This document shows, one piece after another, positions 25,602-34,500 of a stretch of 64,000 nt of DNA (position 1 is the first letter of the stretch; the number at the start of each line of letters is the position of its first letter). A program made the position numbers and the translations under genes. Under the pieces are notes generated by a model. The model was not told the origin of the DNA. It was given only the letters and a program-made list of their open reading frames with translations, and made no database searches. This DNA comes from Hyalangium versicolor (lineage in GTDB: Bacteria > Myxococcota > Myxococcia > Myxococcales > Myxococcaceae). Location of the stretch: contig NZ_JAHXBF010000001.1 of the NCBI RefSeq assembly GCF_020103695.1, positions 434,001-498,000 on the forward strand, read 5' to 3'.

Positions 25602-28600
25602 GTGAACGAGCGGATGACACTGGCGGCGCTGGCGCCCTACGTGCCGGCAGCGATCGTCCGCCGGCTGGCGCAGTTGGGCGAGGTGCCCCTGCCGCCGGTG
25701 GAGCCTGCGCGCGGCGCCAGCCTGCTGCTCGACATCGCGGGCTTCACGCCCATCGTCGTCTCGTTGAGTGGCGCGGGCCCCCGGGGGATCGACGCGCTCC
25801 AGCGCCTGCTCTCCACCTACTTCACGGAGATGATCGAGGGCATCCGGGACTACGGTGGAGACATCTACCAGTTCGCCGGGGACTCGGCGCTGGCCCTCTT
25901 CGAGCCGGAGCGCGGCGAGACGGACGCGGACGTGGTGCGGCGGGCAGCCATCTGCGGCACGCACGTGCAGAAGAAGCTGGCCCGCTACGCCAGCGTGGAT
26001 CTGCTGGGCCAGCGGTTCACCCTGTCCTCGCGCATCGGCGTGGGCTTTGGCGAGTGCCACCGGATCATCCTGGGCGAGCAGGCGCAGTGGCTGCAGTCCG
26101 GGCTCGTCGGCCAGCCGCTGGAACAGGCCGTGGCGGCGGAGAAGCGCTCCTCTGGCGGAGAGGTAGTCGTGAGCCGCGAGGCCAGCACGCTGCTCCCGCC
26201 GGATACCGAGGGAGAGCGGCTCGAGGGCTTCCTGAAGTTCGCGCCGCCGAAGAACCTCACCACGCTGCCTCCGCGTCCTCTGCCGGTGGGAGGGGCTCGG
26301 ACGCTGGGGCAATGCGCGCTGCTGCTCCACCCTGAGCTGCTGCGCACGGTCATCACCTCGCACCAGGGCTTCACCGGGGACTTCCGGGACATCACCTGCG
26401 TCTTCGTGCGCGTGGGCGCGCGCCGCTCCCATGCGGAGGCCGAGGCGTTCGTCGAGGAGATGAACGCGTTCTTCACCTTCGCCCAGAGGGAGAGCACCGC
26501 GCACCGGGGCGTGCTGCTGATGCCGGACTTCACGGACAAGGGGAACGTCCTCTACTTCGTCTTCGGCGCGCCCACCGCGCAGCAGAACAAGGAAGTGCTC
26601 GCCTGCCACTTCGCCAAGAAGCTGCTGAATGGCCAGACGCTGTTCCCCTTCATCGAGGATCTGCGGATCGGCATCGCCACGGGCCCTGCGTACTGGGGAG
26701 AGATGGGGGCGCCGTCCCGCAAGGGCTACTGGGCGCTGGGCGAGGTGGTGAACATCGCGGCCCGGCTCATGGCGCACGCGCGGGAGACGGGCGTCCAGGT
26801 GGACGCGACCACCCAGCGGAAGATCCACCACGAGTTCGGCACCGTGCACGTGGAGGACGCGAAGCTCAAGGGCATCCAGCGCGTGGTGCCCATCTACCGC
26901 GTGCAGACGGAGTCGCGGCAACTGCGCAGCCTGCTCATCAAGGCCCAGGGCGAGATCGTCGGCCGCCGGGAGGAGCTGGAGACGCTGCGCCAGGCCGTCG
27001 AGGAGTCCATCGCCGGAGCGGGGCGCGTGTGCGTCATCTCGGGCGAGGCGGGCATCGGTAAGTCGCGCCTGTCCAGCCGGCTGGTGGAGCTGGCCGAGGT
27101 GCAGGGCGCCTTCACGCTGTACGGCATCTGCTACTCGTATGAGACGTTCACGCCCTTCTTCCCCTGGAAGGAGGTGCTGGTGCAGTTGTTCCAGTTGCGC
27201 GAGGGCGACGGGCCCGAGGCGCGGCTGGAGCGCATCCGCCGCGTCTTCGAGGGGCTGGAGGGCGTGGGGCCTGAGTGGGTGCCCGTGCTGGCCGGCATCA
27301 TGGGCCTGCCGGTGGTGGAGGACGAGCTCACCGCCTCGCTGGATGCGCGCCAGAAGAACCAGCAGGTGTTCCACATCATCCATCAGCTCCTGGTCCGGGT
27401 GTCCGAGGCCACGCCGCTGCTCGTCTTCTTCGAGGATCTGCACTGGGCGGACCACATCTCCCTGGATCTGATCGAGTACGTGGCCATGCGGATCTCTCCG
27501 CTGCGGCTGTCGCTGCTGGTGACGATGCGGCCGGGCGAGGCGCTGCGCTCGCTGCACGACCTGGATACCTTCCGGCTGGTGGAGCTGTCCCAGCTCAACG
27601 AGGAGGACGCGCGCGAGCTGCTGCGGCTGCACCTGAAGCTGTCTCCGCCGAACACGGCCCTGGAGAACATGCTGATGGCCAAGGTCCAGGGAAACCCGTT
27701 CTTCATCGAGTCGCTGGTGGAGGGGCTGGTGGAGGAGGGCCATCTGGAGGAGTCCACCGCGGGCGGGCGGGTGCTGCGGCGCAGCCTGCAGAGCATCCGC
27801 ATCCCGGACTCCATCCAGGACGTGGTGCTCAACCGCATCGATCTGCTGCCAGAGCTGGAGAAGCTCATCGTCAAGGTGGCGTCCGTCGTCGGGCGCATCT
27901 TCTCGCTGGACTCCGTCCACGCGCTGCTGCCGGAGGGCATCGAGCTGGACGAGACGAAGCGGGCCATGGCCGCGCTCACCGGCCTGGGGATGATCCTCCT
28001 GGAGATGGAGGAGCCCTACACCTGCCTCTTCAAGCACATCGTCATCCGAGACGTGGCGTACAACACGCTGCTCGTGTCGGGGCGAGAGGATCTGCACCGG
28101 CGCCTGGCGCGCTTCCTGGAGGAGAAGGCCGCTGACAACGCCGTGAAGCCGGCCGGCATCCTCGCCTACCACTACCTGGCGGGGAACGACGAGGCGAAGG
28201 GGCTGGAGTACACGCTGATGGCCGCTCGGTCCGCCAAGCGGCAGTACGCGAACGAAGAAGCCATCCACCACTACAACAAGGCCCTGGAGGTGCTCTCCGC
28301 CTCGGAGACGCTGGAGCGGGCCGTGGTGCTGGAGGACACGCGCCAGGTGATGCTGGAGCTGGCGCAGACGCTGCTGCAGGCCGGCAACTACGACGCCGCC
28401 ATCCAGATGTTCGAGCAGCGCCTGTCGGAGGAGGACGCGGCGGACCTGCGCGCGGAGATCCACGTGGGTTTGGGCCGGGCCTTCCAGGAGAAGGGCGCCA
28501 CCGGCCGCGCCATCCAGGAGCTGGAGAGCGCTTTGAAGCTCATGGGGCGCGCTCCGCCGCGGACCCAGGCGGGGCTGGTGTTGCGCACGGCGCTCAACAT

Positions 28601-29870
28601 GGGCGTCCACCTGCTGAGCCGGGCCTTCCCGTGGATCCTCCGGCCGGTGCCGGCCCACAGGCTGGCCCTCTTCATCAAGCAACTCAACACGCTCATCTCG
28701 CTGATCAAGATCTACTACTTCGTCGACATCTCGAAGCTCACCTGGGCCACGCTGGTCGCCATCAACATGGCGGAGCGCTCCCGGACGGATTACGGGCTGA
28801 GCCAGGCCAGCGGGTACTACGCCACCATGCTCTTCGGCTCCGGCCTGCTGAAGCGCTCGCTGCGCTACCTGACGCGGGCGTTGGAGTTCGGCCGGCGCTC
28901 GCGAGACGTGGTGGCCGAGGGCATCGCGCTCAGCCGCCTGGGCATCAACGCCCTGTTCCACAATGATCCGGAGCGGGCCGTCAAACTCGAGGAAGAGGCC
29001 ATCAGCATGCTCCGGCTGGCGGGCGAGCGGTGGGAGGTGCAGACCTCCACCATGATCGTCGCCACCAGCCACTTCACCTCCGGGCGCTTCGAAGTCGCCG
29101 AGAAGTACTACCGGGAGATGGGGGAGCTCGGCGTGGAGCTCAACGCGCTGATGCACCAGGGCTGGTCCCACGCCTGGGTGCCCATGTGCCGCTACCTGCG
29201 AGGCGACGGCGAGGTGGCCGAGCTGTGCGCCGAGGTGGAGAAGGGGCTGAACATCAGCATCCAGGTGGATGATCTGGCCAACCAGTGCGCGGCGCTCAAC
29301 CACCTGGCCAACATCTATGTGCGCGAGCACCGCGTGGAAGAGGCCGCGCAGGTGGCCGTGCGCGCCTTCAAGACGCTGTGGAAGTATCAGGTGCTCGTGC
29401 CGTTCCTGCAGATCGGCCTGGTGGACGCGGCGGAGGCCGCGCTCTTCGCGCTGGAGGAGGGCGCCACCTCGGTGCCTCGCTCGAAGCTCCGGCGCATCGT
29501 CCGGCTGGCCACCTTCAAGGCTCGGGCCCTGTCGCGGATCTATCCGTACCTGAAGGGGCCCTCACTCCGCGTCACGGCCCGCGCCCTCAACCTGCGCAAG
29601 GGCACGGCCGCCGCCGAGCCCGTCTTCCTGGAGGCCATCTCCGTGTTGGAGAAGGGGCCCAACAAGTGGGAGCTGGGCGTGGCGTGCTTCGACGCGGCCG
29701 TCGCCCTGCCTCACCGTCGCGCGCAGCTGCTCGCGCGGGCCCGGGAGATCTTCACCGCCATCGGCGCCAAGGCCGAGCTGCGGCGCGTGCAGCGGATGAG
29801 TCCGCTCCTCGCGTCCCCCAAGGCGCTGGCCCCATCCACCTCCGCCTCAAGTGAGGCGCTGCGGCTCTAG
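25602..29870 (+). CDS. Two-cyclase, AAA-ATPase and TPR protein like soluble adenylyl cyclase
   Basis: A 1422-residue protein. The first class III cyclase domain (about 35-200) has both metal-binding Asp in LLLDIAGF (D44) and FAGDSALAL (D94). The second (about 260-440) lacks them but has the transition-state residues in GEVVNIAARL (N384, R388), so a C1-C2 heterodimer in one chain could make cAMP. Next comes an AAA/STAND-type ATPase (about 455-800) with Walker A GEAGIGKS (K487) and Walker B LLVFFEDLHWAD. The last 600 residues are TPR-like helical repeats. The order matches mammalian ADCY10. It starts at GTG 25602 with AAGGGGGG upstream. Its 3' end overlaps the convergent radical SAM gene by 24 bases. 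Confidence 0.92.
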   Translation: MNERMTLAALAPYVPAAIVRRLAQLGEVPLPPVEPARGASLLLDIAGFTPIVVSLSGAGPRGIDALQRLLSTYFTEMIEGIRDYGGDIYQFAGDSALALFEPERGETDADVVRRAAICGTHVQKKLARYASVDLLGQRFTLSSRIGVGFGECHRIILGEQAQWLQSGLVGQPLEQAVAAEKRSSGGEVVVSREASTLLPPDTEGERLEGFLKFAPPKNLTTLPPRPLPVGGARTLGQCALLLHPELLRTVITSHQGFTGDFRDITCVFVRVGARRSHAEAEAFVEEMNAFFTFAQRESTAHRGVLLMPDFTDKGNVLYFVFGAPTAQQNKEVLACHFAKKLLNGQTLFPFIEDLRIGIATGPAYWGEMGAPSRKGYWALGEVVNIAARLMAHARETGVQVDATTQRKIHHEFGTVHVEDAKLKGIQRVVPIYRVQTESRQLRSLLIKAQGEIVGRREELETLRQAVEESIAGAGRVCVISGEAGIGKSRLSSRLVELAEVQGAFTLYGICYSYETFTPFFPWKEVLVQLFQLREGDGPEARLERIRRVFEGLEGVGPEWVPVLAGIMGLPVVEDELTASLDARQKNQQVFHIIHQLLVRVSEATPLLVFFEDLHWADHISLDLIEYVAMRISPLRLSLLVTMRPGEALRSLHDLDTFRLVELSQLNEEDARELLRLHLKLSPPNTALENMLMAKVQGNPFFIESLVEGLVEEGHLEESTAGGRVLRRSLQSIRIPDSIQDVVLNRIDLLPELEKLIVKVASVVGRIFSLDSVHALLPEGIELDETKRAMAALTGLGMILLEMEEPYTCLFKHIVIRDVAYNTLLVSGREDLHRRLARFLEEKAADNAVKPAGILAYHYLAGNDEAKGLEYTLMAARSAKRQYANEEAIHHYNKALEVLSASETLERAVVLEDTRQVMLELAQTLLQAGNYDAAIQMFEQRLSEEDAADLRAEIHVGLGRAFQEKGATGRAIQELESALKLMGRAPPRTQAGLVLRTALNMGVHLLSRAFPWILRPVPAHRLALFIKQLNTLISLIKIYYFVDISKLTWATLVAINMAERSRTDYGLSQASGYYATMLFGSGLLKRSLRYLTRALEFGRRSRDVVAEGIALSRLGINALFHNDPERAVKLEEEAISMLRLAGERWEVQTSTMIVATSHFTSGRFEVAEKYYREMGELGVELNALMHQGWSHAWVPMCRYLRGDGEVAELCAEVEKGLNISIQVDDLANQCAALNHLANIYVREHRVEEAAQVAVRAFKTLWKYQVLVPFLQIGLVDAAEAALFALEEGATSVPRSKLRRIVRLATFKARALSRIYPYLKGPSLRVTARALNLRKGTAAAEPVFLEAISVLEKGPNKWELGVACFDAAVALPHRRAQLLARAREIFTAIGAKAELRRVQRMSPLLASPKALAPSTSASSEALRL

Positions 29871-31262
29871 TCCCAGCTTCGCCATCTGCTGGGCATCCCA
29901 GTCCTCGAGCGGATCCTGGCCCGCGATGTAGCGGCGGGCCTTGTTCTTCAGCGGGTTGCGGATGCTGAGGATCTCCGGCCCGGAGAAGAGGATCGTCGTC
30001 TTGTAGCGCGGCATGTCGCTCATGGTGAGCTTGGACCAGTAGTGCTTGGCGATGTTGGGCAGGCTGCCCAGGGTGTTGCACAGCCGGGTGAAGTGCTCCA
30101 CCACCTCCGAGGGGTGCAGGTTCTTCGGCTGGTGGCACAGCGTGTACCCGTCGTAGTCCCGGCTGAGGGTGCCGGGCAGCAGGCGCCCCTCGCCCTGCAG
30201 CTCTCGGAAGAAGGGCGTCTCCGGGTACGGGCTGACGATGCCCAGGAACGTCACCGAGAAGTACTTCAGATCGGCCAGGTACTCGGGGACCCTCTCCAGG
30301 TACTCGTTGGTGTCTCCGTCCGCGCCGACGATGAGCCCGAACGACAGCAGGATGCCCGCCGAGAAGACGCGCTGGATGACGGCATCCACCTCGGACAGCT
30401 TGTTCTGGCCCTTGTTCATCGACTTGATGGAGTCCGGGTTGAGCGACTCCAGGCCGGTATAGATGTAGCGGCACCCCGCGCGCGCCATCAGCTTCACCAG
30501 TGACTCGTCCTTGAGGACGTTGAACGTCAGCGCGCAGCCCCACGTCGTCTTCAGCGGCAGCAGCGCTTCGCACAGCTCTCGCAGGTACTTGGGCGAGCCT
30601 CCCAGGTTGTTGTCCAGGAAGATGAATGCCTTGCTCATCAACCCCATGAAGTTGGGGTTCCAGACCATGCGCGTCTTGATCTCGTCGATCACCTGGGGGA
30701 TGGGGCGGAAGCGGTACTTCTCGTGCCCGGTGAGCACGCAGAAGTTGCAGGTGAAGGGGCAGCCGCGCGAGGCCTCGATGCCCGGCAGCCGCACCTTGTT
30801 GTGCGTGAAGTCGATGAGATCGTACCGGTACGGCCGGATGGCGGACGCGCCGAGCGAGGGCAGGCTGTAGCGCTTCTGCAGCTGGCCCTTCTCGAAATCC
30901 TGGATGAGGACGGGGATGTTGGCCTCGGGCTCACCGGTGACGACCGAGTCGAAGTACTTCGCGGCATCGTCCGGGAAGTGGCCCGCGTGGCGGCCTCCGG
31001 CCACCGTCGTCATGCCCCGCTGACGGAACAGCGTGGAGAGCACCTTGGTGTGCTCGTAGTACGAGTGCAGGTACGAGAAGAAGACGAGATCCCAGTGGCG
31101 ATCCAGGGGGATGTCCGCCTCCTTCTCGTTGAAGATCTCGATCTCGGCGTGGTCGGGACAGAGCCCGGCGATGAGCTCCGGCACCGAGGACTGCATGATG
31201 GACGGCTCTTTCACTCGTGTACGCGTGGGATGCGTATACGTGGCGATGATGGCGATGCGCAT
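29847..31262 (-). CDS. B12-binding radical SAM enzyme
   Basis: A 471-residue enzyme. Residues 1-150 form a cobalamin-binding-like Rossmann domain (RIAIIATYTHP, DLVFFSYLHSYYEH, TTVAGGRHAGHFPD). The radical SAM core begins with IEASRGCPFTCNFC, the CxxxCxxC that binds the 4Fe-4S cluster, followed by FIFLDNNLGGSPKY and YIYTGLESLNPDSIKSMNKG. The class includes methylases and ring-forming enzymes acting on lipids and cofactors. It lies 55 bases downstream of the desaturase on the same strand, so it may act on a lipid; the substrate is unknown. The ATG at 31262 directly precedes the conserved first beta strand. It overlaps the cyclase gene 3' end by 24 bases. Confidence 0.9.
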   Translation of the reverse strand: MRIAIIATYTHPTRTRVKEPSIMQSSVPELIAGLCPDHAEIEIFNEKEADIPLDRHWDLVFFSYLHSYYEHTKVLSTLFRQRGMTTVAGGRHAGHFPDDAAKYFDSVVTGEPEANIPVLIQDFEKGQLQKRYSLPSLGASAIRPYRYDLIDFTHNKVRLPGIEASRGCPFTCNFCVLTGHEKYRFRPIPQVIDEIKTRMVWNPNFMGLMSKAFIFLDNNLGGSPKYLRELCEALLPLKTTWGCALTFNVLKDESLVKLMARAGCRYIYTGLESLNPDSIKSMNKGQNKLSEVDAVIQRVFSAGILLSFGLIVGADGDTNEYLERVPEYLADLKYFSVTFLGIVSPYPETPFFRELQGEGRLLPGTLSRDYDGYTLCHQPKNLHPSEVVEHFTRLCNTLGSLPNIAKHYWSKLTMSDMPRYKTTILFSGPEILSIRNPLKNKARRYIAGQDPLEDWDAQQMAKLGLEPQRLT

Positions 31263-31317
31263 AAGTGTGAGGGAGCTGCTTCCCAGGCCCGTGCGGGGGT
31301 GCACGTGGCGGCGGGGG

Positions 31318-32157
31318 TCAGGTCGTCGGGGCCTCGTTCTCGCGCCGGGTGGGCACGCGCACGTCCCACGCCAGCCCGAGCTGCTCGAGCAGGCGGATGA
31401 AGATCCAGCCCGGATCCCACTGCCACCACTTCCAGCCGTGGCGGGCCGAGGCCGGGTAGGCATGGTGGTTGTTGTGCCAGCCCTCGCCCAGGGCGAGCAC
31501 GCTCACCCACCACACGTTGGTGCTCTGGTCGCGGGTGCTCTGGGGCCGCACGCCCAGCAGCGGCACATGGCAGGCCGAGTTGACCAGGTAGGTGCTCTGC
31601 ATCCAGCAGACCATGGGAAGGAGGAAGCACGCGGGCAGCGCCTTCCAGCCCAGCACCAGGCCCAGCACCACCACCGTCACGAGTTGCGGCACCAGCCGGT
31701 AGCGCAGCAGCCAGTGGTAGTAGCGGTGCCCGACGATGTCCCGGCACCACGTCTTCCAGTCCTCGGAGCCAGTGGAGCCGTCATCGATGATCCACCCCAG
31801 GTGCGCGTAGAAGAAGCTGCGCTGGGGCGAGTGGACGTCCCCGTGGGCGTCCGCATGGGCGTGGTGGATGCGGTGGGTGGCCGCCCAGAGCAGGGGGCTG
31901 CCCTGGCCAGTGAGCATGGCCAGGGTGACGAGCGTGTATTCGACCCAGCGCGGGCACTCGAAGGCGTGGTGGCAGATGAGCCGGTGGAGCCCCACGGTGG
32001 TGCCCAGCCCGAGGGCCACGTAGACGCAGACCGCCATGGGCAACGCGTACGACGGGACGGGCAGGAAGAAGGCCGAGGCCGCGAGTGCATGGACCACGAC
32101 CAGGTAGGCAACGACCAGCTTGTTGACGCGGAGCGGCGGAACGGGAGTGTCGGCCAT
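31318..32157 (-). CDS. Membrane fatty acid desaturase (acyl-CoA delta-9 type)
   Basis: A 279-residue integral membrane di-iron enzyme that introduces a double bond into a fatty acyl chain. All three histidine boxes are present: HRLICHH, HRIHHAHAD and HNNHH. About four membrane helices flank them. The trailing WKWWQWDPGWIFIRLLEQLGL is typical of stearoyl-CoA-type desaturases. ATG 32157 is chosen because further upstream codons add a non-hydrophobic stretch. It is first in a likely two-gene operon with the B12-radical SAM enzyme and is divergent from the histidine kinase gene. Confidence 0.93.
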   Translation of the reverse strand: MADTPVPPLRVNKLVVAYLVVVHALAASAFFLPVPSYALPMAVCVYVALGLGTTVGLHRLICHHAFECPRWVEYTLVTLAMLTGQGSPLLWAATHRIHHAHADAHGDVHSPQRSFFYAHLGWIIDDGSTGSEDWKTWCRDIVGHRYYHWLLRYRLVPQLVTVVVLGLVLGWKALPACFLLPMVCWMQSTYLVNSACHVPLLGVRPQSTRDQSTNVWWVSVLALGEGWHNNHHAYPASARHGWKWWQWDPGWIFIRLLEQLGLAWDVRVPTRRENEAPTT

Positions 32158-32295
32158 GGCACACGCAGGGGGTAGGTGCCACACCGAGCTTAGTCCCGTT
32201 CGCATACGATTGTAAGGTTTCCGCCCGCCGGTTCTCCTCTAGCTGGGTGCGTCAACGGCTCGCAAGAGGGGTGCTGGCGAAATGCCCGGGTGGGA

Positions 32296-32310
32296 GTGGC
32301 AGGTTGCCAC
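32296..32310. promoter_or_regulatory. Palindrome upstream of the kinase-regulator operon
   Basis: The perfect inverted repeat GTGGCA-GGT-TGCCAC lies 72 bases before the histidine kinase ATG, in the divergent region shared with the desaturase. It is a candidate operator; its protein is unknown. Confidence 0.35.
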
Positions 32311-32382
32311 GGATGCGGCGGCCGTGGGCCAGGGTGTGCTGGCGGCCGCGCCGGTTCGCAAGTTGCTAGACGGTTTCTACCC

Positions 32383-34500
32383 ATGCGCCAGACCCTCGTG
32401 CCCATCCTCCTGCTGTGCGCGGCGCTCGCCACCGTGGGCGTGGGCGTGGTTGCGGTGCTCCAGCGCAGCCGCGCGGATCTGGTGCAGCAGTTCGCTCGGG
32501 ATCGCCAGGCTCAGCTCGATGAAGCGACCCGGGGCGTGAACGAGGCCCTGGATGATGTGAGCGACGATCTGCTCTTCGCTGGGGAGCTGCTCTCGCAGCC
32601 GGGTACTTCGGAGGAGCATCGGCGCGAGCTCCGGGCGCTGCTGGAGGTGATTGGCCAGTACAAGGTCATCGCCGCCTATGACGACGCGGGGGTCGAGCGG
32701 CTGCGGCTGGTGGATCGACGTGCCGATCCCGTGGTGGTGCAGGGAACGTTCTTTCCTGCGCTCGGGGAGACGGCTCGCCGGGCGCTCGAGCATGCTCCTG
32801 GGGAGATCACCAGCTCTCCTCCGCTCACGGGGGCTGGAGGAGGCTGGCTGCGCATCCTCGCCACGGCCATCCCCGCGGAAGCGGGAGTGCCCCAGGGCGC
32901 GGTGGCGGTCCTGGTGGACACGCAGTCCGTGTTTGCTCCGCTGCGGATCGTCAGCTCGGATCCGGAGGCACGCCTGCTCCTCATCGGTGCGCACGGGAAG
33001 CCGAGCGTGGCGAGCGACCCGGGGCTCGCGAGCTGGTACCAGCGGCTGGAGTCGGAGCAGGGGCGTGTTCCCACCTATGCCTCGTTGGCGGAGAAGATGA
33101 GGGCGGGTGAGCGGGGCATCCTGTTGATCGGAGAGCAGGAGGCGGAGCGCCTCGGGCTGGGCAAGGCGGAGGCGGTGGCTGCCTTCACCTCCATTCCGCT
33201 CAGGGGCGGCAGTCATTGGTCCGCCGCCACCCTGGTGTCCACGATTGCGCTGCGTTCGCACGAGCGGGGGCTCATCGTGCGGCTATCCCTGGCGGCGATG
33301 CTGGTGACGCTGTTCCTGGTGGCCTTCGGGGTGTACGTCATCGTGGCCCAGCGTCGGGCGGTGGCCTTGCGCGAGAGCCGCCGGCATGCGGATCGGCTGG
33401 CGCACCTGCACGACAAGACCCAGAAGATCCTCGACAACATCCCCACGGGGGTGTTGGCGCTCACGGAGGAGGGCCGCATCAGCGCGGTGAATCAGGCGCT
33501 GGGATCTCGGATGCCCTCGAACGTCGTGGGAGCTCCGCTGGCGGCGGCTTTTCCCCAGGCCTCCGAACCGGTGCTGAAGCGCCTGCAAGGGGTGGTGGAG
33601 GCGGCCATCCGAGAGGCTCGTGTGCGCAGCTTGCTGGGAGAACCGCTCGCGCTCTTCGGAGAGGAGGGGCAGTACAGCATCCACGCCGTGCCGCTGGAGG
33701 CGCGGGAGCCCGAGGTCCGCACACTGCTGGTGGTCGAGGACCTCAGCAACGTCCGGGCCCTGGAGAGTCAACTGCTGCGCGCCGAGAAGTTCGCCACCGT
33801 GGGAGTGCTCGCGGCGGGCATCGCGCATGAGATCGGCACGCCGCTGGGAGTGGTCCGGGGCCGCGCCGAGTACGTGCTCGGCAAATTGGGCTCCGCGCAT
33901 CCTCAGGCGGCAGGGGTGGGCGTCATCATCGAGCAGATCGATCGGGTGAGCCGGACCATCCGCCAGTTGCTGGACTTCTCGCGGCTCCAGCCCGCGGCGG
34001 TGCGGCCCGTGGCGATCGGGTCGCTGCTGCGAGACGTGAGCGAGCTGCTGCGCCTGGAGGCCGAGCGGCGTCAGGTGCGGATCGAGTGGGAGTTGCCCGA
34101 GGGGTTGCCCGCGATCGCCGCCGATCCGGACCAGCTCCAGCAGGTGCTCGTGAACCTGACCCTCAACGCCTGTGATGCGTGCAGCGCGGGGGGACGGGTC
34201 CGGCTGACGGCGGCGGCTCCGGATGATTCCTCCTCGGGGGCGTGGGGGTTCGTGACCCTCACTGTCCAGGATGACGGGTGCGGCATTCCGCCGGAGAACC
34301 TCCACCAGGTGTTCGATCCCTTCTTCACGACAAAGAAGCGAGGGCAGGGGACGGGGCTGGGGCTGACGATGGTGGCGCACGTTGTCCGCAATCACGGTGG
34401 GCGGGTGGAATTGGAGAGTGAGCCCGGGCGAGGCACCTGTGTCACCTTGCTCTGGCCCGCGGCGGGGCCCGCGGCGGCCGAGGAACAGCATGTCATCTAA
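32383..34500 (+). CDS. Membrane sensor histidine kinase
   Basis: A 705-residue inner-membrane kinase. TM1 spans residues 4-25, an extracytoplasmic sensor domain follows (about 26-300), TM2 spans about 304-326, and a PAS-like domain lies at about 345-460 (KILDNIPTGVLALTEEGRISA). The HisKA domain has phosphoacceptor H482 in AAGIAHEIGTPLG, and the HATPase domain has the N box LTLNACDAC and G boxes DDGCGIP and GTGLGLTM. This is the NtrB-like class that usually pairs with sigma-54 activators. The regulator gene begins inside its last codons (11-base overlap), so they form one operon. The signal is not predictable. Confidence 0.95.
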   Translation: MRQTLVPILLLCAALATVGVGVVAVLQRSRADLVQQFARDRQAQLDEATRGVNEALDDVSDDLLFAGELLSQPGTSEEHRRELRALLEVIGQYKVIAAYDDAGVERLRLVDRRADPVVVQGTFFPALGETARRALEHAPGEITSSPPLTGAGGGWLRILATAIPAEAGVPQGAVAVLVDTQSVFAPLRIVSSDPEARLLLIGAHGKPSVASDPGLASWYQRLESEQGRVPTYASLAEKMRAGERGILLIGEQEAERLGLGKAEAVAAFTSIPLRGGSHWSAATLVSTIALRSHERGLIVRLSLAAMLVTLFLVAFGVYVIVAQRRAVALRESRRHADRLAHLHDKTQKILDNIPTGVLALTEEGRISAVNQALGSRMPSNVVGAPLAAAFPQASEPVLKRLQGVVEAAIREARVRSLLGEPLALFGEEGQYSIHAVPLEAREPEVRTLLVVEDLSNVRALESQLLRAEKFATVGVLAAGIAHEIGTPLGVVRGRAEYVLGKLGSAHPQAAGVGVIIEQIDRVSRTIRQLLDFSRLQPAAVRPVAIGSLLRDVSELLRLEAERRQVRIEWELPEGLPAIAADPDQLQQVLVNLTLNACDACSAGGRVRLTAAAPDDSSSGAWGFVTLTVQDDGCGIPPENLHQVFDPFFTTKKRGQGTGLGLTMVAHVVRNHGGRVELESEPGRGTCVTLLWPAAGPAAAEEQHVI

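Noticed and set aside
25176..29330. 4-kb antisense frame opposite the cyclase gene
   Set aside because: The plus strand encodes a clear cyclase-ATPase-TPR protein; the minus-strand product is repetitive Leu/Gln/His/Arg sequence without a domain.
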